Source: Nemopilema nomurai (Eukaryota; Cnidaria; Scyphozoa; Rhizostomeae; Rhizostomatidae). Taken from it: a stretch of DNA of 64,000 nt. Positions 47,401-60,918 of the stretch are shown one piece after another (the first letter of the stretch is position 1; every line of letters begins with the position of its first letter). The notes under the pieces were generated by a model, which saw only the letters and a program-made list of their open reading frames with translations, was not told the DNA's origin and did not search any database. Location of the stretch: NCBI GenBank assembly GCA_003864495.1, contig ML133478.1, forward strand, positions 320,498 to 384,497, read 5' to 3'. The position numbers and the translations under genes are program-made.

Positions 47401-49999
47401 GCTCCTCCACACGGACGCACATTTCAATGCGCAATCCTTTCTAAAAAGGTTCGATACCGAAAGAGGAAAAGCCGATGGATTTGGAAATGCAAACACACGG
47501 GAGAGCTCCCAGCGCGCGGATAGAATCAGTGGTGGAGGCCTTTTGCAAAACAGTTAAATATGGTTAATCACAAAGCTTTAACTTATGAAAAATATTGTTC
47601 GCAACGGTAATGAAAATCCCAATCACATTACAATTAAAACTGGGTTTATCCTCTGTGCTCGATGCGATTTAGCGTTTTCTTGCCTTTTGATGGCAATGAA
47701 GAATTTCCTGTTTTATCCCAGATGTTTTGGGACTAAGCTTGAATTGTGTTGTGTTGTTCATACCAATAGGCTGTTTGCAATGGGGCTTCAACCAAATTAA
47801 GGAGAGCGAACAAGATTTCTTGTCCATTTAATAATTGCTAACTCTTAGTTGATATGATGATGTTCTGGAATTAATCAATTAACGTCTCCACTGCTATCTA
47901 TGCAGATTCCATAAGGAGCATTACTTACACCACCTCAAATTAAGTAAAGTTCATGATTTCAACATAATTTAGTAAAAATACATTTGCCATTGAAAGCTGA
48001 CAACAATTCATCCCATCATCATTCATTGGGAAATTGCTTTTCCAATCGCCTGCGCTTGAGCAGGATATTTACGAAACAGAAATTATAAGTTTGTAAATTC
48101 CATCTCTAAGCCAATTACAACTTGAATAATTTCACCGTAAGATTGACAGCTTTTGTTCATTGACATGATACGTGATTTGGTGTTGCTTTGCTCCACGAAT
48201 GATAAGAAACAGCCCAAAAAATTGAAGAATGATAAAGGAGGGTCTCTCTATACGCTTCAGCGGGGCTAGAGGGCAAATTACCTATCTTTTTTGTTCTTCA
48301 TTCGGCGTCATTTATGTAGCCGTAGATTTGTAGTCTATGAAAGAGTCGATACCATACATTTCTCAAAAATTCTCAAACATCAAGATGGCAGGCTTGAATA
48401 ATTTTAAACCTTTTAATTTATTCACTTAAAGGGTTTTCCTATCAGAGAATATAAGCTTCTGAGAGAAAATCGCTTTTATATAAGTAAATAGATAAAAAAA
48501 AGATGAATAAATTAAACCAATATAAATGACCTAACGGCTTTGCACCCAAAAAGGAGCCTTTATCCATATGTTTACCTAACATTTGCTCAAGGCACATATG
48601 ATTAGATTGGCTAGAAAGCCTTGCTTTAATATGACTTTCAGCATGGACTGGAAATTGAGCCTAGAGATAATATTTTTAGGCTGTTGGACACAAAAGTTGA
48701 ATACTGTTGAAGCGACCAAAACTTTGATGCTAGATGCTGTTGTTGTTGCTCTACTGGTCTTATGATTCTGCATTCGATACGTTTAACAGCTGAACCAATG
48801 TCACGATATGATTAATATTTCTTGCCTCTTCATAATTGTATAGGACGTCTATAGGGACCATCTTGGCACACTAAAACAACCTGTGCCAAGCCCCTTTTCC
48901 TTTTCACTTTACAGTGGAACAGCTACATTCGAGCGCCTAGACGTCATAGTGCTATGATATCGATTGCCCAGAAGACCGTGGAAGCATGTGGAACAAGACT
49001 GGCGTCTGATAACACTTCATCAAGGGGGAATGTTCACTAATCATAAATGTGATAAACACATTCTCCAGTTACTTTTGAGGCAGCATATGACGTCACTCAG
49101 AAAAGAACGCCTCGGATAAAGGCCTTTGTTTTCTCAATATATTTCTCCTTCTTTTACGGATTTGTTTTAAAGTTTAACAGTTTAAACTTGTTATGAGCAT
49201 CAAATATCGCACCACGAAGTTATAATTTTCAATCACGAAGACATGTATTTATGATATATTCTGTAAATTTCTCTTCGAAATTTGTTTTCAAGCACATTGA
49301 AATCAATTTCATCTTCATAATGCCTCTGGTGTCTGAATTTATTGAAAAATCCTTTGCTAATAATTTTCCTTTGAAATTATTAAATTCCTATGAAATCATA
49401 GCTTTTTTATCAATTTCAACACTTCCTCGGATAACATCTTGAGCAGGTTTTAGCTTTTCACTGCTACTTAAGATAACCCTGCACATCAATACATCAATTA
49501 TTTGAACATTATATTTGGGACTAACCAACCAAAGATTCCTTCCTTCCATAATTGATCCATTTTTGTCCCTTCATCCATTTATTCCACATCTATTCATCTT
49601 TTAGTAAACACCATCTTCTGAGTTTTCACAGGTAAACGGGAAAAAACAAAGGATTATTTTTAATGTAGAGATTATAAAAGTTTTCCGCAGCTTAATGCCT
49701 TCGTCTTGTTGAAGACACGTCGATCTTTTAAGATGAATGAACACTTTCTTTTCCAGTTATCGACACATCAACAACACATTATATGGATTTGTTTTCCACG
49801 CTAATTTACAACCCGTCACAGTCGACTGTCTAAGGCATATAATTCACTCCATCCCATGTATTTGTTTTCATAGGGAACCTTCACCAGTGATATCCCATTC
49901 CACAGGTTCGATAGATGAAGCAAGACTTCAGTGGGCGTAATTACGTCTCTTGATATTCTGACGATTTTCAATACTCGTTTTCATTTCTTAATTCAACCC
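44479..49999. other. Spacer without recognised genes (44.5-50 kb)
   Basis: The short phrase cgggtccagggGcc occurs at about 47047 and 47197 with ggggccc nearby, which looks like a decayed repeat. Frames such as 45415-45152 (minus) and 45391-45597 (plus) overlap each other and have no family marks. Confidence 0.4.
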
Positions 50000-52900
50000 T
50001 AAGTTACACTGTAATCAAGACCAACTGACAGATCGTTTGGCAGAAGACAATGTGGCTGCCTTGCACACTTGCAAAGGAAACTGGAACTTGATCGCAAGAT
50101 TTTGTCAACAAGGTGTAGATCATTGAGTTGACCAATCAAGGTGGGCCTGGTGAGGCAAATTTCGACGCATGGCGGATGATCATCCAGAACCAAATAGAAT
50201 AGTCCAGCCAATTTTTTTCCATTCTCAACTTGACCCTAGTAATGTACGACTTCCGAAAGGGAATGCAATAAGGCCAAGTTTTATACCCCTGGATGCCCAC
50301 CCCTAAGTTTCCTTTCCCGATTCACCGATCCCTTGAAACTGTGGACCCAGTGACATATGACTCTGAATCTGATGATTAAGACATGGAAAATATCAAGAGT
50401 CCTTTGTGGATATTGTGTCCTATGACTGGACGATTTTTCAGTGCGCCTTGTAATGGAAACATTGTTGAGCAAGAATCCTTGCAACTTACTGCACCGCTGA
50501 ATTTGTAAACATTTAACCATGTTTGTCCATTTATTTACAGCAGATTAACGGCGCAACATACTCTGAAAATTCTAAGAATGAATATCCTATTTGAGAGAGG
50601 CGTAACTTGTCAATTATGTTTAATGTCACTGTAAGGGTCGTACTGGAATAAACAGATTTGTCAAAGAGCAAGTAGACTTCAAGATTCACGCCACAGAATT
50701 TTGTAAAATCCAAACATGATTAGTTAGTCGTGCTATAATAGCTTCTTTCATTAGCACAAAGCGCAGGGAAATTAGAACGGACAGCGTATTGTGACAACCA
50801 TGACTGACTAGATTGGACAACGAGGCTGGCAAATGGCCGGCAATAACATAGTTTAATATTTTGACAAATGATTGATAATACAAGAAAAAGAAACAGTCAT
50901 TTTTAGTGAAGGAATCTGGCTTATAATGAAATGGGGCTGTGGGCAATTATGACAACAAAATCAAAAACATTTTGATGCTTTGATAACCAAGGAGCTTGGA
51001 CGCGAAAGTAAGCTCGTGAAGACAATCTGAAGTTTGAGATGAGGCATCTGTCAAGATATATTAAGTTACGTATGAAGTAAGAGCGAGCCAGTGAAATAGT
51101 TCGCGCAGATTGGTTTTGATATTTGCATGAGGCTGTTTGCTGTTCTCAAAAAAGTTTGCTGACTGAACGCTAAAAAGTTGCTTGGGAACTCCTTACATTT
51201 TGGAGAGGCAAACATTAATGAAGCCTATTCATTGTATCACAGACGAATTTTCTAATTCTCATCATTTATCAATTCTAATTAGGCAATACATTCAGCTTAA
51301 GAGTGCTATAAGTCTTGGAATATGAGAATCTTCTTGTTCACTGGATCCTGTTCCTTTGCAGAAGAGCAGAAAGCGATCATTAGCGAGAGAATCTGCTTGA
51401 ATCCCAGTTAATATCAAGGCATTTGTCTCCACGTTGTGGATCGCTATCTTGACACATTTGGTCTTGTTTTAAGCCAATACAGAGCTTCTTGTTTTTCTCA
51501 GTAACGGGCTAAGGCATTTCAAACTTTCAACAAGCTACTTTGTTGTTTGCTTCCACATTCACTTCGCTCAGATCTTTTTCTGTTCCAGGTAAGTATTGGC
51601 ATGTTGAGGGGGTCTGGCTACGACAAGGCAGGCGATACGGATTGATCGATATCTCTTTAAACCACAACAATAAACGTTGAAAGATAGATTTCCTGAGAGA
51701 TGTCTTACTTGAAAAGGTGTCTCTCCATGCCCAAACCCCGCAACCCGGCTAGTGAAAAAATGAACTAAATGGAAAACCAGCATGCCCTTCAGCCTAAAGA
51801 GCTTCGCATTAATAATAAAAAAGATTATTATTCCCGTGAAGCTTGTACGATTCTGGGCGTGAGACCCAACTTGATTGAACATATAGACGTGTGAATCAGT
51901 TCAAATCAGATTGGCAACTAGCAAGTGGGAAATTCTTGTACTTCTGTGTATGCAGAGCCCGTGTAAAACCTTTTAAATGAATCCTACTGCCTTCATCAAT
52001 GAATAGTTTGCCGTTTTGATCAAAGCCTAGGTTGTTGTATAATATGGAAGTAACAAGACTATCGAAATGTATGCAAGATGTTTTGCTGAATTCAATATCA
52101 ATATACGAAATTTTTGCCACAGTTACAGAGCCATGGCGAAAGTATGTTTAATCTTGCCACAAACAAGCGAAAGTGCTTGGTAGCAACCACAAGTATCTGG
52201 GTGATGATATAAGTAGGTGAAATTGGATTCGATTTATTACGACGAATTCAGTGACGAGCCGGTTTTAATAGGCCCCTGCGATAATAATTCAACTCAAACT
52301 AGATTTTATGCTCATGTTTCACGCAGTTAATGTTTCAATTGAAATATGTTACATCGCCAAAAATGCTATTACAATAAATTGATTAGTGTAATTGCTATCG
52401 ATATATTTACATGTGTGACAAGTGAATGCTGACGATTTCTCAGTATTGTTTGTAAATCTAAATGCGATATTTCGTTAAATACTTTTGCATAATCTGTAGC
52501 TCATGAGGCAGGGCAATCATTCTTATGTCTGTGCATACCAGAAGGAATCTTGTTCGATAAAGCAACCATATCGACATTACGATTTTGTTACGGGAACCCC
52601 GACCCTTTGCAGTCTAGTCTCAAGCCAATATTTATGTACAATCAAGTTTAAACGTCCTTTCAAACTGACTGAAATAGCAATCTCCAAGATCTGGGGTGCC
52701 TCAACTGAAACGTGGCCTTCGTATTGCGTATTCGTAAAACAACTTGAAAGTCAGTCGGTTAGAATTCCAAGTGACGTCGAAATGAAAAGCAGATATCCCT
52801 TCCAACATTGTCTTCTGATTTATGGAATTTCAGATTCTGCTTCCATCGTGAAATCAAATACCAACATCATATATTTTAAACTTTCATTTTTAAGGCGTAC

Positions 52901-55900
52901 GTATTATGGGAATAGCTCTGTAGCAAAGCATTTCTTAGTCTATAAGAGTCCAGCTTTCTAGAAAAACACCACCAACTATTTGCTTTTCTTATAAATGAAC
53001 ATATTACTGATTCCGAAACTAAAAGCAGCTTGGTTGTCTCGTAGCCTTTTGATGCCCCTAAAAATAGCCTTTCATTGATCGTTTCGTTATTACAAAGAAA
53101 AATGGCTATAGTCAGTAGATTTGCTATGTTGAGTTTTTTTGCAGTAAGAAAATATAAAACTTCATAAAAATCTTCGGTCCATGGCATTAAATAAAAGGAA
53201 ATTTTGCTAGCAAACGGTAATCAGCATTTAGATGGAAGATTAACTCTAAAGAAATGTTGACAACTTTTATGCTGGCAAAAGACTTATTATTTCTGACTCA
53301 GACATGCAACCCTGAGTGTCTAAGGAGCCCCGTAGGCTAGGGAGGGGAATGGGGGGCTCCCTACAAAGTTTATTTAGTTACTATACCCAATATTTACCCA
53401 ATACCCAAGTGTAAAACCAGCTTATTGGTAATTTCATTGATAATTTTTTATCTTTAGTTAGCTATACTCATTGACCTGAACTAGATAAAGTTTCTTTTTC
53501 GTTTTCCAAATTTCCAAAGTTTGCAAAGACCTAAAGCAGGGAACGTTCTTGTCTGCCTTTTGGAGTCGCTGGGCATGGTTCTTCCATTTTCTTGGGCTCT
53601 GTGGTTCCAGAGTCTGTCCTAAACGTGTTTCTAACAAAACTGCGGCCATCACATGCAGTGAGAATCCCACAATGAAATTTGTTGGTGCTGAACCATCTAA
53701 CACTCATTGTACGAAACGAAAAACGAAAACAAATCGATTTCTTTGGAGCAGTGCGATCATAGTTTATTGTGAAGTTTCAATAATACTTCTAAATTGTTTT
53801 ATCAATCATCTGGTTTGAGGGCTTTGTTTAAAAATATGAAATGCTTTGCCGAGCATCGAGCAAATGCTATTGCGGTGGTTTCAAAGACGAGTTATGGATG
53901 AGACTGGCTTAGACGACGCTAAATATGATTAGCAATGTATTTTCTCTCGTCACATGGCTGCTCAAAATGATGCTTCTTTCGCTGTAGTAGGCCCACTGCC
54001 ATTGATAAGTTTGGGGTATTTGTAACATGCTCTAGAGATCAGGAAGACACTGAATTACACAGGGGCATTTTTGGCTTACCGCAAGCCAAATGTTTATATG
54101 AATACTGAGTAGAGTTTTCCATATTCAAACGCAGGATTATGTATCTCTAAATGGGAAGAGAATTGCAATTATTTATCAGGAATTTGATTTAGCGTTTTCA
54201 TTTCAAAAGCTGCCATTGATGAAGTCCATGCGAAATTACTATGCTCTAGCAGTACATTTGTGAAAAATTCAATGACGTGAGATATTGAAAACTATCAATG
54301 AATTGTCAGTTTTTGCACGTTTAGTACGAACAAACACCCCTTCTCAGTTTCCTTTCGCCCTCAGCAAGTACTGGCATAGTAGGCCTTTAAAGAAACTATC
54401 ATACGCCACATGGTCTTGTTAAAAGGGTGAATGTGGGAAATATTCCCAACAAACATGCAGCTAGGTGGACACGTGGAAGAACATGAAGTCGATATGTGAA
54501 TATATATAATCTATCGAATCGTGTTCATTCGCAAGGAAAAAGCTTTCTCAATGTCATTAGCCTTGACCTGGTCAATACATGCAGACGAAAGTCTCAGGTG
54601 AAGGCCCATTTGTCAACTTCTGAAAGCGAATTTTTACGGCTTGTTCAGTTATAAAGTAAACAGGAAAGCACAGAATGTTTCTCCGCGGTACGTCACCCAC
54701 GTAATGCTGCGCAATATATTTGTTATACTTTCTATAAAAAGGAGGGCGGAGCGAGTATTTAGAGAAGCATCATTTGATCAGTTAAATTTCCATAAACAAA
54801 ACTATTCGCGTTTCAATTTGACCGTAGAATGCCTTTTGCCAGCTAAAATCCGAATAATGTCGATGCTCTCGTGAGAATCAAGGGTTTCTCAAAGATTAAG
54901 GGGCCTGTTTTCTTGATAGAGGCTCTGATTGCAACATGAGTTGTATTGTGATCCAACTGCAAGTCTTCATCTTTGCTGTTGACCAGAGAACTGGCCTAGT
55001 TGCGCTGAAATGACCTTCTTCTTCTTCTTCGTGTCGAGCTTCCCTTGTGCGATCCTCGTTTTCAATTAGGTGTCATTCTCTACGTTTCTAGTTCTTAAAT
55101 CACAACTTCATACAGCTGCTTTGAGTGCTCTTCATCTTGCCCTTTGCTTAGCTTTAAAAATATCTACTCCACGTCTGTTTTCATAAGAGCTCTCCAAAGA
55201 TTACTTGCTTCTCTGAAGCCATTCACTCGTTTTCTCATATTTTCTCTAGTTCTAGGGCAATTCGACCTTGTCAAAAACTTGATTTATGATACGAGACTTG
55301 ACTTAACCAGAAAACTTGCCGGTACCAATTTCGGTGATTCATTGATTACATTTTTCCTCCTCCGCAGATTCTCTTTTGTGAGTAAGATTCCTTTGGCCTA
55401 TTTTACCACCAACCCTCCCCCTTTCCTCGTCAATGCAATAAAGCAGAGTTTTATCTCCTTCACAAGCTGTAGTGTCGAATGGAAAGATTGGAAAATGACC
55501 CTTGAAGACTTCCCTACCTATTGTGGGAGAGCGACTGCCCCTCCCCCCCCCCCATATAATAGGAGTGCCACAGACGGCTAGTCACAAAATGACAGCCTTT
55601 CTATTTTATACCTGGCGAAGCCAACAATATGTTACGCAAAGCAAGCTGGGAAGGTTCGGTGATGCAACACCTGCTAGTCCTGTAGCAGCCGATGCGCGGC
55701 TGTAAGAGCAAGCACCGTTCGCATCGCTCTGGTGGCGCGAGTCAGCGCCCCTCTTTGACCCTTCATCAACAAGAACATAAGACTACTACCCAATCATTTC
55801 AATCCGAGCTAAGGGTGAGCACTTTTGCGTGCATAGTCAATCGAATCTCGCATTTTATCTTAAAATCCTCACCTTTATTTACTTCCCGTCTTCAGTCTTT

Positions 55901-57431
55901 GGCAAACTTTTCTTCATCCTGTTGATAGGAAACAACAAAATGTGAGGCAAGTACAGTTTAGTCGGTGGCTTAATGCCCAGTGCAGTGTGACTATCATTTC
56001 ACGCGTAGATGTGTACCCTGCAGCTGCGAAAACGAGAAACGTTTGCAGAACAGGAAAGACAAATGTGGACCAACGAATGAATGGGTGAACAGAAGCCCAC
56101 GTGTCAATACGTTTCGACAGGGTATCACCCCAAATCTCATTAGTTTGTATGCTGAAAGGCGCGTAACACTTGTCTACTGATACGCTCTTTGCCTCTGAAT
56201 CTACAGTTTTGATTCTACTGAGCCTATCCTCCAAGTCGAAGTAGTAGCCAACTCTATTTTTACACTTTTTTCTCCCAAAATTTTGCAGTCAACCAGAAAA
56301 GAAGGTTCAGTAACAGAGTTAATTAATCTTGTTGAGACTTGAAGAAAAAGCAAAAAGAAGACAAGATGAGTTTATTCTATCAGACAAAGGGGCTTGTGAG
56401 ATTAGAAAATTTGAGAAAGGAAATGGCTTAATAATAATGATTTTTAGGTATTTCGAACGTAATGTTGGAAAGTTACTTTACAAATGTACAACTTATAAGA
56501 GAGCCGAATAAATGAGGTTTCTAGTTCCAAAAAAGCAAACTTGCCCAGGAGGGACTTTGGCAATACCTCGAGGAAGCAGTCCTTTCCTCTCCAATGTTAT
56601 AAAGACATTTTGGCGTTGTAGATTGGTTCGCATTGAAAAAGATTTATTTTCAAACTGAGCATGGTTCGGTTGTCTGAAAGATTTCGATTTTTTCAAAAGG
56701 CAGAACGGGAAAGCGCGATGAAGGGCACATTCATTCACTTTATTGAGATTTCAAAACATTCGTCAATATGACAATAATTACTGCTATTAAAGTTATAATT
56801 TGAATTACTGCTTTTGCTGCCTAGTTCTAACAGCGGCAAGCTTTCTTTAAGCGGCTCATATCTGTTTTTCTCATGCGTCAATGTTTAACGATTTAGAGTT
56901 ACTCAGGAGGCGCATAATGTAAAGGTCATTGAAGTAGTTGCCGTTTTTTTTCTCATCAATGAATGTATGTAAAAGCAATTTACAGCATTGTAATGAGAAC
57001 GCATTTTTGCCAGGGACCTGGTGGCATTTTCATCATCCAATGGGTTTATAATCAATGCAAATTACTACAACTACTTCAAGCGTCTTTTTCATATAATTTT
57101 TTTAATCCTTTTTTTCATCAACTGTTGTTTGAACTTCCCTCAACACCATCAATCAATTTTTAGATGAACAGAATTGGAAGGGAATGAACATTTGCCAGAA
57201 GGTACAAAGTAATTTAAAATTCTTCTTCCATTGAGTTAAACATTGAATATTGGTAACTGAGTTTTCTGACTCTCCCGTTTCATGGTCATTATCATGCCAT
57301 CGAGTGCCGTTACATCATCCTCGTGGTGTGCGTCTGAAGAAGTGTGTGTTATCAAACATTCCCATTGTTAGGCATTCCAAAGAGCTGACAATCTCGTTAA
57401 CTTAGGCATGCCTGACTCACAGGCCTATAGC
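50000..57431. other. Spacer without recognised genes (50-57.4 kb)
   Basis: The longest frames are 152 codons (52503-52961, plus) and 145 codons (55144-55581, plus). Neither shows a recognisable domain, a good start context or splice support. A short hairpin ggagcccc...ggggctcc lies at about 53318-53357, a run of eleven C at about 55545, and a cttctt run near 55015. Confidence 0.4.
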
Positions 57432-58359
57432 TTAGGTCTTTTGTGGCAAAACCCCATGGGAGTTTAGGACGAATTTTCCTTGACATTCCATTCGCACCCA
57501 CGTTGTAATCAGAGCCTGGATCACAGCGGCTGGCCTTGTTGCTAGAGATCGAGGGCTGTTTCTATAGGCCTTCGCCGACTCATACGTCAGATCCCTGATA
57601 TCTGAAAGTTTAGCCTTTAAATTTGTAGTGAGCGATGTAATTAATTCCTCCGCCTTATTTAATCGAATATAGAAACCATTCTTTTGTATCATGAAACAAG
57701 AACAAACAAACTTTTAAGGGAGTTAGTAACCGTGTATTTCACTCTATTATCAAACCAGTTTACTGAGGCCTGCACAACTGCTGTGGCCGGCCATGATTGC
57801 GAGACTTCTGAGACCCCAAACGAGGCGGTGTCGCCAATGACGTAGTTACATCGGGAAGTATTCGGACGTGTCAGCACAAAACGAATCCTTTCTCTAAGAT
57901 AGAGTTCCTTCTTGAGACTTTTTAGAGCGTACGAGATGACCTTGCGTTGCAGATTATCATAAATGTAGGGTTCTGTTCCTGTGAGTATAATTTCTTTCAA
58001 GCTATGATTGTCTTCAGTTTTTGTGCGGTTATACGTTGAATAACTTTACTCGTGTTTTAAATAAAAGAATCAAAACTTTTTAGGGAAATAAGTAAAGAAT
58101 GTGCGGAAGCTGTACTCAAAATTCCTTTATAACAGGTTTTCCTGAAGTCTTTTATGAGCAAAGGAATGAATTTTGTGTTGCGTAAATAGGACATTGAGGT
58201 TGTCTGTTCTGATGGATTGTTTTGCAATCCAAATGAAGCAAGTACGAAGTGATCTGTGATCTCAATAAAATTTGCCAGTCCTGTTTTGGACATGAACGGA
58301 GAATTACGGGGTGTTTCGATGCCAATGAGTCGCTGTCCATGGCATGGTGAGGGCTTCAA
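57432..58359 (-). other. Cluster of three consecutive minus-strand open frames, unassigned
   Basis: Frames 58359-58057 (100 codons), 58000-57689 (103) and 57692-57432 (86) follow each other on the minus strand with small gaps or overlap but in different frames. The second and third meet at an ATGA overlap (M at 57692, stop of the previous frame in the same bases). The second holds many charged residues (LKSLKKELYLRERIRF), the third is Ala/Leu/Arg-rich and helix-prone. They might be exons or the frameshifted remains of one coding sequence. I recognise no family, and I find no convincing splice pair. Confidence 0.25.
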
Positions 58360-60429
58360 TGCTAGGCTACATTATGTCATGGCGAAGAAACTAAAGCAGT
58401 TGTCGCAAAACGGACTTCCCCGAATCCTCTATTCAGCCAAATGAAAACTAGCAAGGTTTTGATCGATGATCCTTGTAGAACTGAAAACATTGTGCGAAAT
58501 CTGCAACTTGACGAAGTTTTAAGAACAATACAGATAATTTTCCAAACAAATCCGCGTATCTCTTGACAACTTTCTTTAATTATTATGTCAAGCTTTTGTT
58601 TGAAATCTTTTTTGTTTTAAAAACCAATTTCAATCTGATCTTTTATGCACCTGCTCCTTCTTCCAATTTGCTCATGCTTTTTAAAACCCAAGTACAAACA
58701 GTGAACTCCTTTGTGTATTGAATTAACTGTCAAGTTCAGCTATTTTACCCCAGAAGCTTTGATAATCAAAACGCCTGAAAAATTGTCACCTTAAATTACC
58801 TCAATTGCCTTTTCAAATGTATACGCAAAGAACAATACGGATTGAAAAAGGTGTGAACAGCGTTTTCCAACCTAATGTATTCACAATGGGGTGTTAAGTC
58901 TTAAAAGGAACCCCTCCCTCTACCCTTCACATCAGCTTAATTTAACATTAATGACACAAAAATTGTGACAAGTTTTTGGAATATTCGCTTCATGTTTTCA
59001 GCATTCGTGTGGGCTGTGTATTTTAAGCTACTGGATTTCTCTTTTGAGGGTACTTCTTTTTCCTTTCGGGCGCTACGTTCTTTCAGCTTCCTAGGTTCAG
59101 GCACGGCCGTGTCCGTTTCATCAGACCAATATGATATCGAAGAAGGTGAAAATTTGCCCCGAAGTGGGTGAAAGCATTATGCAGAAGAAAATGAATAGTT
59201 TGGAAGTATACCTTTTTCAATTACGCACCCAAATCTAGCAAAGGGACTTAATTGGTCAATGGTTATCAAGAAACATGGCTCGCTTTTACACATATTGGCG
59301 CTGCCCCCTTTGCAGATTGAAAATGCGCCATGAACTCTACATTCGAAGGCAGTAGTACCTCTGTTTCACCAAACTTGTATTGTGTAATAAAAGCAGACTA
59401 CTTTAGAGCCAATGACGTCAATTCCTTTGGGAGAACCTTTAGAGCTTCTACTGGGGCTGAAAAAATGGCACATGCTCGCGAGTGTTTGGTATTTAGAGCG
59501 GGACGAACACAGTTGACTGAAAAAAATTAGCCATTCTTTCTTTCATAGAAAAATGGCGAAAAAAGCGAATTTTATTACTTTAGGATTTTAACTTATAGCA
59601 AGTAATTTTCTTCTATCTCTCCTTAGCTGAAAATGAATTTTGAACACCCCTAACGGTATTTCTAAGTCATTTCAAAAGAACACACATATTGCTCTTACTT
59701 CTCCAACACACTGTGGGATTTTTGTAGACAATATTTCAATTAGGGACCATTTCAATCAGGGGATAATTTTATTTCTAAACAGCTTATTACCTCCCATGGA
59801 AAGAAAGGGGGTTTTCTCAGTAAGGCATTCTGCTAAACGGCATCACGGCTGTGAAAATGCCAGCCAAAAAAGGAGCATCGTCGCCGCTTCAACGGCCTAG
59901 CGATCATACGTGCACAGTTGGTTAATGTCGTGTTCTGCTCCGTCATTATGCAATGTCCACCATTATGCTCTGTCAGACTAAATAAACCAGCCTTCACCAA
60001 ACAGGCAGTGCCAAAGAAGGCTCTCGACAATTCCATAAGACTTCTTTGCCTTTTCAAGCGATATGATGTCCGCTGCCAAACTGCCCTATTGATCGTTATT
60101 GTTCTTGTGTTTTTGTTAACGTTTGGTGGGACAAAGCGGACAATAATGATTCTCTTTACGTGAGAGGAACAAAGCATAACACTTCGGTAGTTATTTGTCA
60201 GAAATGGTGTCGAGTTATAAATTGTTTCTTTCAGACAGTGTCCGGTCGTTGAATAGGGCATTTCACCTTGTTCTGAGGCAGCCAGCCGTCTATTAAGGCC
60301 GCCTTAAACTGAGAGGCTAAAGCCCGCGAGACAAAAAGTTGTTGTAGGCAATTTATCATGGTTACCCCCCGTAACCTTTCGCTAACGAGGCGTTCCATTG
60401 ATGACGCTGTGCAGTGGTCAGGGGGTAGG
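58360..60429. other. Spacer upstream of the astacin gene
   Basis: No gene recognised. A 142-codon minus frame (60261-59833) and an 81-codon plus frame (59918-60163) overlap; neither has a recognisable domain. Confidence 0.4.
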
Positions 60430-60437
60430 TATATAAA
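60430..60437 (+). promoter_or_regulatory. TATA box of the astacin-family gene
   Basis: tatataaa, 230 bp upstream of the ATG at 60660. The expected transcription start about 30 bp further on (near 60460-60470) leaves a 5' leader of about 190-200 nt. That leader would hold one short upstream frame (60495-60542, ATG to TAG, 15 codons). Confidence 0.6.
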
Positions 60438-60659
60438 TCGCTAGTACACTACACATCGGCTCTATTCGCAAAATCTTGAGCATTTCATCCAAACATGAGA
60501 AGAAGACATACACGGTTCTTCCTCCTAGGGGTCTTATGGTAGTGTTTAGCAGAGGAGAAATTGTCTACCAAGTGGATAAATTATCAGATATTGTACAGCT
60601 GCAGGAACTGATCGCAAATCAACGGACTTCGAATATTTATTTGCAAGTATATATTACCA

Positions 60660-60918
60660 ATGGAAAAGATGGAATTTTCGCTCAAAGCAGCTTGTGTCCT
60701 GTGTTTGCTATTGCTAATATGTTATGACCGCGTCGCGTGCATACCTATCATGAAGGATGGGAAAAATTCTACAAAAATTTACATTGTGAGTCAGAACTCT
60801 ACGTTACACGAATCGACCAAAAAATCCAATGAATCGGATAAGGTGGTATTGACTTACGCAGACCTTCCTGATGATGGCTCTTTGGATGAGGAGTTTCTCA
60901 GGCTTCACCCGAATCTCG
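60660..60918 (+). CDS. Astacin-family metalloprotease, exon 1 (signal peptide and start of propeptide)
   Basis: First coding exon of a secreted zinc metalloprotease. It starts at ATG 60660 (MEKMEFSLK..); the second Met at residue 4 is possible too. A strong hydrophobic stretch (ACVLCLLLLICY, residues 10-22) is the signal peptide, with likely cleavage shortly after RVAC. The rest (to residue 86) is an acidic, Ser/Thr/Asn-rich propeptide with two to three N-glycosylation sequons (NST at 36 and 47, NES at 57), ending DEEFLRLHPNL. The exon ends in phase 1 at CTCG|GTATGT, and joining to 62752 gives ..LHPNL-EEKPVEL.. in frame. The frame stays open past the donor to 61007, which is only read-through into the intron. 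Confidence 0.75.

Noticed and set aside
47440..47470. tRNA-like B box (ggttcgatacc)
   Set aside because: No A box or acceptor-stem pairing at the right distances.
52503..52961. 152-codon plus-strand frame
   Set aside because: No recognisable domain, signal peptide or splice support; expected by chance in a window of this size.
55144..55581. 145-codon plus-strand frame with a Pro run
   Set aside because: It lacks family marks and ends in a C homopolymer that produces the Pro run.
59833..60261. 142-codon minus-strand frame upstream of the astacin promoter
   Set aside because: No recognisable motif and it overlaps an equally open plus-strand frame, so coding direction is unsupported.
60476..60727. 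83-codon plus-strand frame overlapping the astacin start
   Set aside because: It starts with TTG and is out of frame with the signal-peptide exon, which is supported by the splice to exon 2.
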